From: Candidatus Bathyarchaeota archaeon
GTDB lineage: Archaea; Thermoproteota; Bathyarchaeia; RBG-16-48-13; GCA-020345945
Length of the DNA stretch: 9,138 nt
Direction: 5' to 3'
Assembly: GCA_020345945.1 (NCBI GenBank)
Contig: CP070773.1
Span: 769,874-779,011 of the forward strand
Each line of letters opens with the position of its first letter. Positions within the stretch are counted from its first letter, which is position 1. The notes beneath the pieces were generated by a model. That model made no database searches, was not told the origin of the DNA, and saw only the letters and a list, made by a program, of their open reading frames with translations. Below, in pieces: positions 1 through 5,944 of the stretch. The position numbers and the translations under genes were made by a program.

Positions 1-655
1 CCCCATCATTAACCCCTTCAAGATAGATCAGGATGACCCGCGTATCGTCATGCCCCACCAATGAGAGCATCAGGTCAGTCTCATCTAGATCAGCCTTGTT
101 TCCCAGACTAACGAATCTGCTGAAACCTATACCCTCGCTGAGAGACCAATCCAAGACAGCAGTACAAATCGCACCACTCTGGGAAAGAAATGCGATATTC
201 CCCCTCAGAGGCATCTTAGAAGAAAAGGAGGCATTCATAGGTGAAAAAGTATCAATAACCCCCAAGCAATTGGGTCCAAGCAACCCAATCCCATGCTTTT
301 TACATACTGCTACAAGCCGCCTTTCGAGTTCTGTGCCTTCCCTCCCAGTCTCTTTGAAACCAGCAGATATGACAATCATTCCCTTGACTTGTTTCTCCCC
401 ACACTCCTCCGCTACCTCCAGAACAAATTCAGCCGGAACAGCAATGATGGTCAGATCTACTTTCCCGGGGATCTCGGTAACACTAGGATAACAGTCCAGA
501 CTGAGAATCTTCTTCGCTTCTAGATTGACTGGATAAAGCTGACCGGGGTAACCAGAGTCGATCAAGTTCTTCAGGATCTGATGTCCTACCTTTGCTGGAT
601 TACGAGATGCCCCAATTACTGCGACAGAGGAAGGATTGAAGAACTCTTCAAGCAT
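1..655 (-). CDS. NDP-forming acyl-CoA synthetase (acetate-CoA ligase, ADP-forming, alpha-type), 5' part only
   Basis: This is the N-terminal 218 codons of a leftward gene cut by the window edge. The family converts acyl-CoA plus ADP and phosphate to the free acid, CoA and ATP (or the reverse) in the cytoplasm, usually conserving energy during peptide or sugar fermentation. Visible parts are a Rossmann-type CoA-binding domain starting with EFFNPSSVAVIGAS (residues 4-17), the GLLGPNCLGV segment (124-133), which is highly conserved in succinyl-CoA-ligase-like proteins, and the start of the flavodoxin-like ligase domain with FLSQSGA (156-162) and SLGNKADLDE (183-192). The ATG at 653-655 is chosen because an in-frame stop (TGA) lies only six codons upstream and the family normally begins a few residues before the FF-NP motif. 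The phosphohistidine region and any fused ATP-grasp domain lie outside the window, so a separate alpha subunit cannot be told from a full-length fusion. Family assignment is very secure; acyl substrate is unknown. Confidence 0.93.
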   Translation of the reverse strand, partial: MLEEFFNPSSVAVIGASRNPAKVGHQILKNLIDSGYPGQLYPVNLEAKKILSLDCYPSVTEIPGKVDLTIIAVPAEFVLEVAEECGEKQVKGMIVISAGFKETGREGTELERRLVAVCKKHGIGLLGPNCLGVIDTFSPMNASFSSKMPLRGNIAFLSQSGAICTAVLDWSLSEGIGFSRFVSLGNKADLDETDLMLSLVGHDDTRVILIYLEGVNDG

Positions 656-788
656 CTCTCGAAACCTACTCGTTCAATCTTGTCGAAATAGAGTTCTGAC
701 TCTGACTCTTCAACCTTATTCTTCTACTCAAACTGAAAAGATTTCGTCTGACACCCCTCTCTCCGTCGGAACCAGAAGAACTAATCAA

Positions 789-808
789 ATCTGCTACGGA
801 AAGCAGAT
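789..808. repeat. Short inverted repeat, 7-bp stem with 6-nt loop
   Basis: ATCTGCT (789-795) is exactly complementary to AGCAGAT (802-808) across the loop ACGGAA. It lies about 12 bp upstream of the TATA-like TTAAAA of the rightward gene, a position suited to a dimeric regulator site. A 7-bp match in 200 bp of AT-rich spacer can arise by chance, so function is only a possibility. Confidence 0.4.
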
Positions 809-827
809 CAGGACAACTGTTAAAAGC

Positions 828-837
828 ACCGATCGGT
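828..837. repeat. Perfect 10-bp palindrome ACCGATCGGT
   Basis: This self-complementary decamer falls between the TATA-like element and the ribosome binding site of the small membrane protein gene, near where transcription would begin. That is a typical place for an archaeal repressor operator. No regulator gene is present nearby to pair with it, so the role is inferred from position only. Confidence 0.4.
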
Positions 838-858
838 AGCGCCTTTTAGGGAGTATCT

Positions 859-1212
859 TTGTCCCTTCCTATACTCTCAGAATCAGTTCAACTACCAAAG
901 CCTCTAGAAAACAGGGAAGATGCGCAGGCTAAGATGATTGCGAGGTTGGAGAAAGAAGGATTCAAATTCTCCCTCGAGGACGAACAGATCAAGTACCAAG
1001 ATTTCTTCAACGAAGCCAGCATCTCAACGAAAAACAGAGGCGACGCTGTAGAGGCGATCTATGAAATCTCGATAACCGCGAAATGCATTGCCGCAATAGT
1101 GGTCACGCTTCTGCTTGCACTTATCCCAGGTGTGACTCTTGTGACAGTCTGGTACCTAAAATACTCTAGACTCAAACAGTCGATCGAGACGACATTGGAT
1201 AGCCTATCGTAG
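859..1212 (+). CDS. Small membrane protein of unknown function, upstream of dph6
   Basis: A 117-residue protein that I do not recognise. Residues 1-70 are charged and polar, probably helical (for example ENREDAQAKMIARLEKEGF, 17-35), with no signal peptide. Residues about 75-100 form one long hydrophobic stretch, roughly AAIVVTLLLALIPGVTLVTV, with a central Pro-Gly that could make a kink or tight hairpin. A basic KYSRLKQ and a short polar tail follow. The likely form is a tail-side membrane anchor with an N-terminal soluble segment. The TTG start is favoured because an in-frame TAG lies at 847-849 and AGGGAG sits at ideal spacing. An internal ATG at residue 26 is an alternative but would lose the good ribosome site. 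The stop is 4 nt before the GTG of the next gene, so the two are probably cotranscribed and perhaps translationally coupled. That context gives no proven link to diphthamide synthesis. Confidence 0.7.
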   Translation: MSLPILSESVQLPKPLENREDAQAKMIARLEKEGFKFSLEDEQIKYQDFFNEASISTKNRGDAVEAIYEISITAKCIAAIVVTLLLALIPGVTLVTVWYLKYSRLKQSIETTLDSLS

Positions 1213-1216
1213 ACTC

Positions 1217-1963
1217 GTGGAAAAGCAGCAAAGAAAGAGAGACGAATTGTCCCGCAAAAATATAGTCCAGAAAAGAGCTGCAGCTCTCTATTCCGGTGGA
1301 AAAGATTCAAACCTAGCTCTCTGGCAGGCTACCCGAATAGGAATCAAGGTAGAATGCCTGCTTTCCATAATTCCAGAGATGGAAGAGTCATGGATGTTCC
1401 ATTTTCCAAACGCTGAATGGACAGCCCTCCAAGCGAAGGGGATGGAGATACCCTCAGTTCAGGTAACAGTCTCAAGTCTTGGAGAGAGAGAAATGAAGGA
1501 GCTAGACACAGCAATATCGAATCTACAACGTTCCCTCGATATCGACGCTTTGATCTCAGGCGTGGTTGAGAGCAGTTACCAGAAGAGTAGACTGGCACAG
1601 ATATGCGAAAGATATGGATTGGAGCTTATCACACCCCTCTGGAAGAAGGACTCGACAGAGTTGATATCGGAAATGCTTCGTCTGAACTTTGATATCAGAT
1701 TCGTCAAAGTCTCCGCCATGGGACTAGGAGAAGAATGGCTGGGAAGAAAGCTTGACAGAGAAGCCTTTACAGAACTGGCTCTACTCTCCCGGAAATACGG
1801 ATTTCATTTGGCTGGAGAGGGAGGAGAATATGAGACCTTCGTCTGCGACTCACCACTTTTTAAAAAGAGAATCAAGATCACCAGAACCACGAAGTCATGG
1901 TCTCAAGACTCTGGAATACTCTATATAAAAAAGGCAGAACTGGTAGAGAAGAGGATCTCTTAA
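1217..1963 (+). CDS. dph6: Diphthine-ammonia ligase (Dph6-type ATP pyrophosphatase)
   Basis: Dph6 catalyses the last step of diphthamide formation on elongation factor 2, the ATP-dependent amidation of diphthine with ammonium, in the cytoplasm. The protein shows the PP-loop ATP pyrophosphatase motif YSGGKDSNLAL (25-35, counted from the GTG), then WMFHFPN (59-65), SGVVESSYQKSR (114-125), ITPLW (138-142) and the family hallmark AGEGGEYETFVCD (199-211). The 248-residue length is slightly above the usual archaeal size of about 220-230. The surplus is a very basic N-terminus of about 20 residues. The GTG at 1217 has no clear ribosome site, whereas an in-frame TTG at 1247 follows the purine-rich AAAGAGAGACGAA and gives an N-terminus closer to the family, so the true start may be 1247. 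It lacks the C-terminal RidA-like domains found in fungal Dph6. The other diphthamide genes (dph2, dph5) are not in the window. Family assignment is secure; the start is not. Confidence 0.93.
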   Translation: MEKQQRKRDELSRKNIVQKRAAALYSGGKDSNLALWQATRIGIKVECLLSIIPEMEESWMFHFPNAEWTALQAKGMEIPSVQVTVSSLGEREMKELDTAISNLQRSLDIDALISGVVESSYQKSRLAQICERYGLELITPLWKKDSTELISEMLRLNFDIRFVKVSAMGLGEEWLGRKLDREAFTELALLSRKYGFHLAGEGGEYETFVCDSPLFKKRIKITRTTKSWSQDSGILYIKKAELVEKRIS

Positions 1964-1987
1964 ACCATATTGGAGTAGAGAAACAGC

Positions 1988-2039
1988 CATCATCCAGACT
2001 GATAAAAGAAGGCTCTCTTCTTTATCAGCCTGGATTATG
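1988..2039. terminator. Long imperfect hairpin between convergent genes, probable bidirectional terminator
   Basis: The stretch folds into a stem of 21 base pairs. From the outside in there are 3 pairs, a mismatch (C1991/T2036), 6 pairs (ATCCAG with CTGGAT), a mismatch (A1998/C2029), 8 pairs (CTGATAAA with TTTATCAG), a one-base bulge (A2007), then 4 pairs (GAAG with CTTC) closing a 5-nt loop, GCTCT. It fills the gap between the dph6 stop (1963) and the cdvB stop (2046). Such a position and symmetry fit a shared terminator for both transcripts. There is no long T-run after the stem, which is unlike a bacterial intrinsic terminator. It might instead act as an RNA 3'-end stabiliser, or be a remnant of a small inverted-repeat element. 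Confidence 0.65.
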
Positions 2040-2045
2040 CTCTCC

Positions 2046-2717
2046 TTAGAGATCTTGTCCGAAGGAAGGTAGAATCGGCTCATTTGGTGTAGGAATTGAG
2101 GACTGTGGAAACTCGGGGAACCGCTCCCTTACACGTTGTTCAGCGATAGCATTCGCCTCGCTCAATATCTTCTCCGCTTCCTCAGTTGCGTCTAAGGAGT
2201 AGGACCGGTCATACATCTGCCCAGCTTCGACCACTGTCTCACTTAACATGCCATGTATCTGATCAAGCTCTAGTGACACTTCTGGCACCACTACCCTTAT
2301 CGTATCCTTGATCCCTTGTATCACTCCGACTGCTGGGGCTACGCTAACCAAGATATCACCGAGATCGCTGACAGTCTCCAATCTTACAAGTGCACGTTCC
2401 AAGGCCAATTGGCTGCCAATTATCAGCTTTGCTACCTTTCTGATCTCTGCACACTCATTCGCATATAGAGTTGCCCTACCCTTGTCCTTGCTCACAATCG
2501 CCTTGACGACCTTGTCAAACATCAGTTTGTCTCTGCCTTCCATTCGTCCTATGCTCTGCCCGAGTTTTTGGGACTGTAACCTCAGCCTTGTGATAGCCTC
2601 AGTAATTCTAGACTTGAGCGGTTTCGGAGGGGCACCTAAAAGCCTCTTCTCAATGCTCTTAACGATTGAAGTCTTCTTTGAGCCTGTCCATCCATCTATC
2701 GAACTTGTGGACACCAC
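2046..2717 (-). CDS. cdvB: CdvB-like ESCRT-III (Snf7 family) protein
   Basis: A 223-residue ESCRT-III-fold protein of the archaeal Cdv division and membrane-remodelling system; CdvB homologues polymerise at the membrane and are disassembled by the Vps4-like ATPase CdvC. In order, a short linker with basic KKTSIVKSIEKRLLG (14-28) leads to PPKPLKSRITEAITRLRLQ (30-48), the typical start of the long alpha1-alpha2 hairpin (about 36-110) with the basic and polar patterns of the family. ETVSDLGDILVSVAPAVGVI (114-133) and alpha4 (about 145-170) follow, then an acidic alpha5-like helix, ATEEAEKILSEANAIAEQ (177-194). The tail FPEFPQSSIPTPNEPILPSF (200-219) is proline-rich and resembles a MIM2 motif that binds MIT domains. 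Two GTG codons lie at the start (2717 and 2714). The first has TGGTGA 7 nt upstream and no ATG is available before the stop at 2742-2744. No cdvA or cdvC is adjacent. It could be a paralogue such as CdvB1/B2, but the tail favours CdvB. Family secure, subtype less so. Confidence 0.88.
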   Translation of the reverse strand: MVSTSSIDGWTGSKKTSIVKSIEKRLLGAPPKPLKSRITEAITRLRLQSQKLGQSIGRMEGRDKLMFDKVVKAIVSKDKGRATLYANECAEIRKVAKLIIGSQLALERALVRLETVSDLGDILVSVAPAVGVIQGIKDTIRVVVPEVSLELDQIHGMLSETVVEAGQMYDRSYSLDATEEAEKILSEANAIAEQRVRERFPEFPQSSIPTPNEPILPSFGQDL

Positions 2718-2741
2718 GCTTTTTTCACCATCTACATTTTC

Positions 2742-2951
2742 TCACTGGAATAGAATGGCTGTGGCAAGCAGGAAGAAGGGAAGAATCACCTTTCCACCTT
2801 TCCTGTACAACGCCACAAATATGTAGCGTAGTCCAAGCCCAACTATTCCTTTGTGCGATTCCAGATTCACAACGATGCTATTCAAAGGATTTGTAGTATA
2901 CAAGTCAAAGTAACCTGCATAATGTGCCAAATTGATCTGAAAAAACAACAC
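2742..2951 (-). CDS. Doubtful short hydrophobic ORF upstream of cdvB
   Basis: A 69-codon frame starting at GTG, ending 24 nt before the cdvB start on the same strand. It reads as a mildly hydrophobic protein with FDLYTTNPLNSIVVNLESH in the first half and a C-terminal membrane-like stretch, VILPFFLLATAILF. The D-x-x-TT, NP and ES residues with following hydrophobic helices loosely recall small archaeal integral membrane proteins of the DUF5658 type, but the match is too weak to name. No clear ribosome site precedes the GTG. Protein-like frames continue upstream in other phases (see findings), so this may be the end of a frameshifted gene, a small real gene in the cdvB operon, or an accidental frame in the cdvB leader. 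Confidence 0.3.
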   Translation of the reverse strand: MLFFQINLAHYAGYFDLYTTNPLNSIVVNLESHKGIVGLGLRYIFVALYRKGGKVILPFFLLATAILFQ

Positions 2952-3010
2952 GAAAACACGTAATCAATACCGAAATGATCCCTTAGGTAATACCTTCCGA
3001 ACTCTTTCTC

Positions 3011-3020
3011 CTTTTAAACT
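3011..3020 (-). promoter_or_regulatory. Putative TATA box for the leftward cdvB transcript
   Basis: The minus strand reads AGTTTAAAAG followed by GAGAAAGAG. TTTAAA(A) is a common form of the archaeal TATA box, and it would set transcription start about 25 nt further left, near 2985-2990. This places the start over the AGGTAATACCT palindrome. The call rests on position and sequence only. Confidence 0.3.
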
Positions 3021-3139
3021 ACGATCCAAGAAGAACTGGACACCTTATTCGAGTAATCGTCAAGTCCAACAATGCAACTGGAAAATCTCTAGAAAAGCCT
3101 TCTCACCATCCAAAAAATATCTCCAAAGAATTGCTGACA

Positions 3140-3170
3140 TCCAAAAACCTACTCGCCGTAAGTTTTTGGA
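3140..3170. repeat. 9-bp perfect inverted repeat upstream of the ABC transporter
   Basis: TCCAAAAAC (3140-3148) pairs exactly with GTTTTTGGA (3162-3170) around a 13-nt centre. The left arm is also a direct repeat of ATCCAAAAA at 3108-3116, exactly 31 bp away, about three helical turns. It lies some 50 bp upstream of the TATA-like box of the permease gene, so an activator or repressor site is plausible. It could also form an RNA hairpin if the leader starts earlier. Confidence 0.5.
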
Positions 3171-3290
3171 AAACTCAGAAACTCAAATTCAAATAGTAGA
3201 ACTACAGTTAAAGAGAGGACTTAAATCAGCTCTCTCCGGAGAAACAGGCGAGAATAGCAATACCCACAGCAATACAGAGAGATTGAAGAG

Positions 3291-5936
3291 ATGTCCTTTG
3301 TTAGAATTGCACTGAGGAACATACCCAGAAGAAAACTCAGGAATACGTTAACCGTACTCGGAGTTGTATTGGGAGTTTCACTCCTCCTAGGAGTAAACAT
3401 TGCATTCGAGAGTGCTTTGGCACAGTTCATCAGCACCATCAACCGGTCATCCGGTTCGGTTGACATTAGCATCCGTTCTGCTACTGGGGCATCATTCCAG
3501 TACTCGGTTCTCACAGGTATCCGAGGGTTTGAAGGTATATCAGAAGCATCAGGCAGGGTATCTGGATCAGGAAGAGCAATATACTGGGATGTCACCGAAG
3601 AGAACTCAGCCTCTCTCACCATCTATGGGGTAGATTCAGGAAACGACTTTGATTACTTGGATGCTGAGTACACTAACGTAACCGGGTCTAAACTGCTGAA
3701 AGAGAACAGTATTGTGATAGATGCTAGGCTGAACTACACGATTGGACAGCAAATTAAGTTACGCGTCAGGTCACGTTATTACTGGTTTGAAGTAGTTGGT
3801 CTATACCATCTCCCAGCGGAGATGAGAGGCACCTTCTTTGCCAGCAGGTATACTGCCTATGTCGATATTCCAAAAGCCCAAGAAATCTTCGGCATATGGG
3901 GAAGACTGAACAGGATCATAGTCCGTGTTGAGAACATCACTGAAACAGACAAGGTAGTCAAGGCATTAAGTGATAGACTTGGAGGAGAATACACTGTAAC
4001 AGCAGACAAACAAAGAATTCTCGATAGGATGGAACAGAACATCGCAGGGTTCAGAAACGGTCTCTTCTTTATGTCAGCTGTTGCCAACGCGGTTGCAATG
4101 GTCATCGTCTTCAACACTGTTTACATGAACGTAAAGGAGAGAATGTACGAGATAGGAGTGCTGAGATCTATCGGCGCCTCAAAGAGACAGGTCTTTTGGA
4201 TGTTCCTCTTAGAAAGCGGACTAATGGGACTCCTCGGATCAGCCATCGGACTAGTAGGTGGAATAGGACTTGCCGAATTCTTCTCAAGCCTTCTAGCTGC
4301 AACCTTCCGCACAGAGGAAGTTCAGATAATCATAGGACCGGAGATCGTGGCTGTAGGACTGCTTGCTGGAGTCCTGACCACAGTAGTAGGAGGACTAATC
4401 CCATCTATCATAGCCGGAAGAACCGGCATACTCCAGGCTTTAAGACCCTCTATGAGGTCAACAGGCCACAAGAGGCTCCACTGGATCCTACTTATAGCGG
4501 GAATCCCACTTCTTGCTATTGGAACATATATAAGGACACAAGTATACGTCCCAGATCCTACAACCCTGCAACGCCTTGGATTCATCTCGCTTCCTTTGAT
4601 TATAGGCGGACTTGTTCTGGTAACAGCAGGGATCATCAGAAGCACCGAGAAGATATTCGAGTACATTCTCTATCCTTTCCTGAGAAGGAATAGTAGACTT
4701 GCCTCTAGGAACTTCGGTAGAAATCTGGTTCGAACCACAGTAAGTTACACGCTGATCGCAATGACCCTCGCTTTCATAATATTCATGGGTGGAACCCAGA
4801 TCAGCGTGAACGATGGTATAGAGGAGGCAGTGACCAGCTTCTTTGAATCCGATATAATAATCACCTCAGGCGGAGACGCCTTGGATAGAGAGTTCTGGAA
4901 GAAGCTAGTCAGGCTTGAAAACGAGACCCTAATCGAGAAGGCAGCGCCAACCAGAATCATAGGAACCCAGCTTCGAGCCCTAACAAGAACACAGAATGTA
5001 TCAGCTACAGTGATGGCGATCCATACCAAGAACGGAGCCTATTCAGACGAATATTGTGGATACTCTGACGTAATGAAGATGACCTTCACAACAGATACAC
5101 CCCCCGACGTCTACCAGAGACTGCACGATCTCAATACAATAGTACTTTCAAACGACGTAGCCAAGACGTTGGACGCTAAGGTCGGCTCGCGAATAAATGT
5201 CCTTTCACTCCTAGCCGTCGAGATTGTTCCTGGTGTTGTCATCTGGAAGCCCGTTTGGAGGATCTTCACAGTGATAGGCATCGTCGCTGAAGGAGCCCAA
5301 GCCACACAAAACATGCCGTTGAGTAGGATGTGCTACATCTCCTACCATACACTGAACGGACAGTGGGGTTACTACGAAGATGAGGCATCAATGTTCTATG
5401 TAAAGGTAAAACCTGAGTATCAAAATGACATCGGATATGTTAGAGATAAGATCTTAGAGAAATTCGGCAGGAGATATGGGATAGGAGTAATCACTAGAGT
5501 TGATGTCTTGGATGCGATCAAGGGAAATATCCAGCAGATCTGGGGACTGTTCTATGCAATAATACTCTTCTCAGTCGCAATCGCTGCTATCGGAATGTCC
5601 AGCATCATGATCATGAACATCTCAGAGCGGAGAAGGGAGATCGGAATCATGAGATCTCAAGGAATGAGCAAACTCCAAGTTGGGACAATGATCATCGGAG
5701 AAGCAACAATCCTCGGAGTTATAGGACTCGTACTAGGAATCATATCGGGACTGGTATTCTACCAAGGAGTCGTATTTGCAATGACCCAGACGGGTTTCTC
5801 GGTACCGTTCACCATCCCATATGATTCGATAAGGACATCAACATTCCTTGCTATAGGCGTATCCATCGTAAGTGTACTCTACCCGGTCTACAAGGCAAAC
5901 AAGATGAATATAGTAGAAGCATTAAGAGGAGAGTGA
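3291..5936 (+). CDS. ABC transporter permease, MacB/FtsX type, internally duplicated
   Basis: An 881-residue membrane protein of the type VII (MacB/LolC/FtsX-like) ABC family, which typically exports substrates or transmits force across one membrane instead of forming a classic channel. It is two similar halves. Half one has a membrane helix at about 18-38, a large extracytoplasmic MacB_PCD-like domain (40-255) and an FtsX core with three helices (258-279, 304-332, 350-375). Two linking helices follow (397-415, 430-449). Half two has a helix at 483-502, an external domain (505-745) and an FtsX core (751-775, 800-826, 850-868). The cytoplasmic coupling segment repeats as KERMYEIGVLRSIGASKRQV (282-301) and ISERRREIGIMRSQGMSKLQ (777-796), and both halves end alike, with AGRTGILQALRPS (375-387) and ANKMNIVEALRGE (869-881). 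Two FtsX units in one chain would make a pseudo-dimer served by the downstream ATPase. N-glycosylation-like sequons in the external domains fit an archaeal surface. The ATG is well placed at the expected N-terminus. Substrate is unknown. Confidence 0.92.
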   Translation: MSFVRIALRNIPRRKLRNTLTVLGVVLGVSLLLGVNIAFESALAQFISTINRSSGSVDISIRSATGASFQYSVLTGIRGFEGISEASGRVSGSGRAIYWDVTEENSASLTIYGVDSGNDFDYLDAEYTNVTGSKLLKENSIVIDARLNYTIGQQIKLRVRSRYYWFEVVGLYHLPAEMRGTFFASRYTAYVDIPKAQEIFGIWGRLNRIIVRVENITETDKVVKALSDRLGGEYTVTADKQRILDRMEQNIAGFRNGLFFMSAVANAVAMVIVFNTVYMNVKERMYEIGVLRSIGASKRQVFWMFLLESGLMGLLGSAIGLVGGIGLAEFFSSLLAATFRTEEVQIIIGPEIVAVGLLAGVLTTVVGGLIPSIIAGRTGILQALRPSMRSTGHKRLHWILLIAGIPLLAIGTYIRTQVYVPDPTTLQRLGFISLPLIIGGLVLVTAGIIRSTEKIFEYILYPFLRRNSRLASRNFGRNLVRTTVSYTLIAMTLAFIIFMGGTQISVNDGIEEAVTSFFESDIIITSGGDALDREFWKKLVRLENETLIEKAAPTRIIGTQLRALTRTQNVSATVMAIHTKNGAYSDEYCGYSDVMKMTFTTDTPPDVYQRLHDLNTIVLSNDVAKTLDAKVGSRINVLSLLAVEIVPGVVIWKPVWRIFTVIGIVAEGAQATQNMPLSRMCYISYHTLNGQWGYYEDEASMFYVKVKPEYQNDIGYVRDKILEKFGRRYGIGVITRVDVLDAIKGNIQQIWGLFYAIILFSVAIAAIGMSSIMIMNISERRREIGIMRSQGMSKLQVGTMIIGEATILGVIGLVLGIISGLVFYQGVVFAMTQTGFSVPFTIPYDSIRTSTFLAIGVSIVSVLYPVYKANKMNIVEALRGE

Positions 5937-5944
5937 GAAGAGAA

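Larger units (their letters stand above)
656..858. promoter_or_regulatory. Divergent intergenic control region
   Basis: About 200 bp separate the leftward acyl-CoA synthetase gene from the rightward small membrane protein gene, and both promoters must lie here. For the rightward gene, TTAAAA (820-825) is a TATA-like element about 35 nt before the TTG start, and AGGGAG (848-853) is a good Shine-Dalgarno sequence 5 nt before it. For the leftward gene only a weak TATA-like stretch (minus strand CTATTTCG, about 684-691) is seen. Two inverted repeats (listed separately) sit beside the rightward promoter. An open frame crosses the spacer on the plus strand, but its product is serine/threonine-rich with no recognisable character, so no gene is called. 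Confidence 0.4.
2964..3290. promoter_or_regulatory. Divergent spacer between the cdvB side and the ABC transporter
   Basis: About 330 bp hold no convincing gene. Leftward, AGTTTAAAAG on the minus strand (3011-3020) is a TATA-like element about 60 nt before the GTG at 2951, with the palindrome AGGTAATACCT (2985-2995) just downstream near the expected transcription start. Rightward, CTTAAATC (3220-3227), preceded by a purine run resembling a BRE, lies about 64 nt before the ABC permease ATG. Weak ribosome-site matches GAGAG and GAAGAG precede that ATG. Between the two promoters is a cluster of TCCAAA motifs and a 9-bp inverted repeat. No tRNA-like cloverleaf or CRISPR pattern was found. Confidence 0.4.

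Noticed and set aside
33..491. Plus-strand open frame of 152 codons
   Set aside because: It lies antisense to the clear acyl-CoA synthetase reading, and its product is low-complexity Ser/Pro/Leu text with no family features.
636..839. Plus-strand frame of 67 codons in the divergent spacer
   Set aside because: Its start overlaps the acyl-CoA synthetase 5' end. The product is Ser/Thr/Arg-rich and no ribosome site is seen, and the spacer is better explained as promoter DNA.
2308..2826. Plus-strand open frame of 172 codons
   Set aside because: It is the complement of the cdvB-like gene. Its hydrophobic Ser/Leu-rich composition is what antisense of charged helices typically gives.
2964..3290. 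Possible tRNA, small RNA or CRISPR repeats in the longest spacer
   Set aside because: No cloverleaf arms, TTC-loop sequence or regularly spaced identical repeats of CRISPR length are visible; only short motifs and palindromes are.
3221..3622. Minus-strand open frame of 133 codons over the permease start
   Set aside because: It is antisense to the conserved N-terminus of the permease, with no motif or ribosome site.
4196..4693. Plus-strand open frame of 165 codons inside the permease gene
   Set aside because: It is out of frame within a well-supported membrane protein and rich in Arg, Ser, Pro and His, as expected of a shifted shadow.
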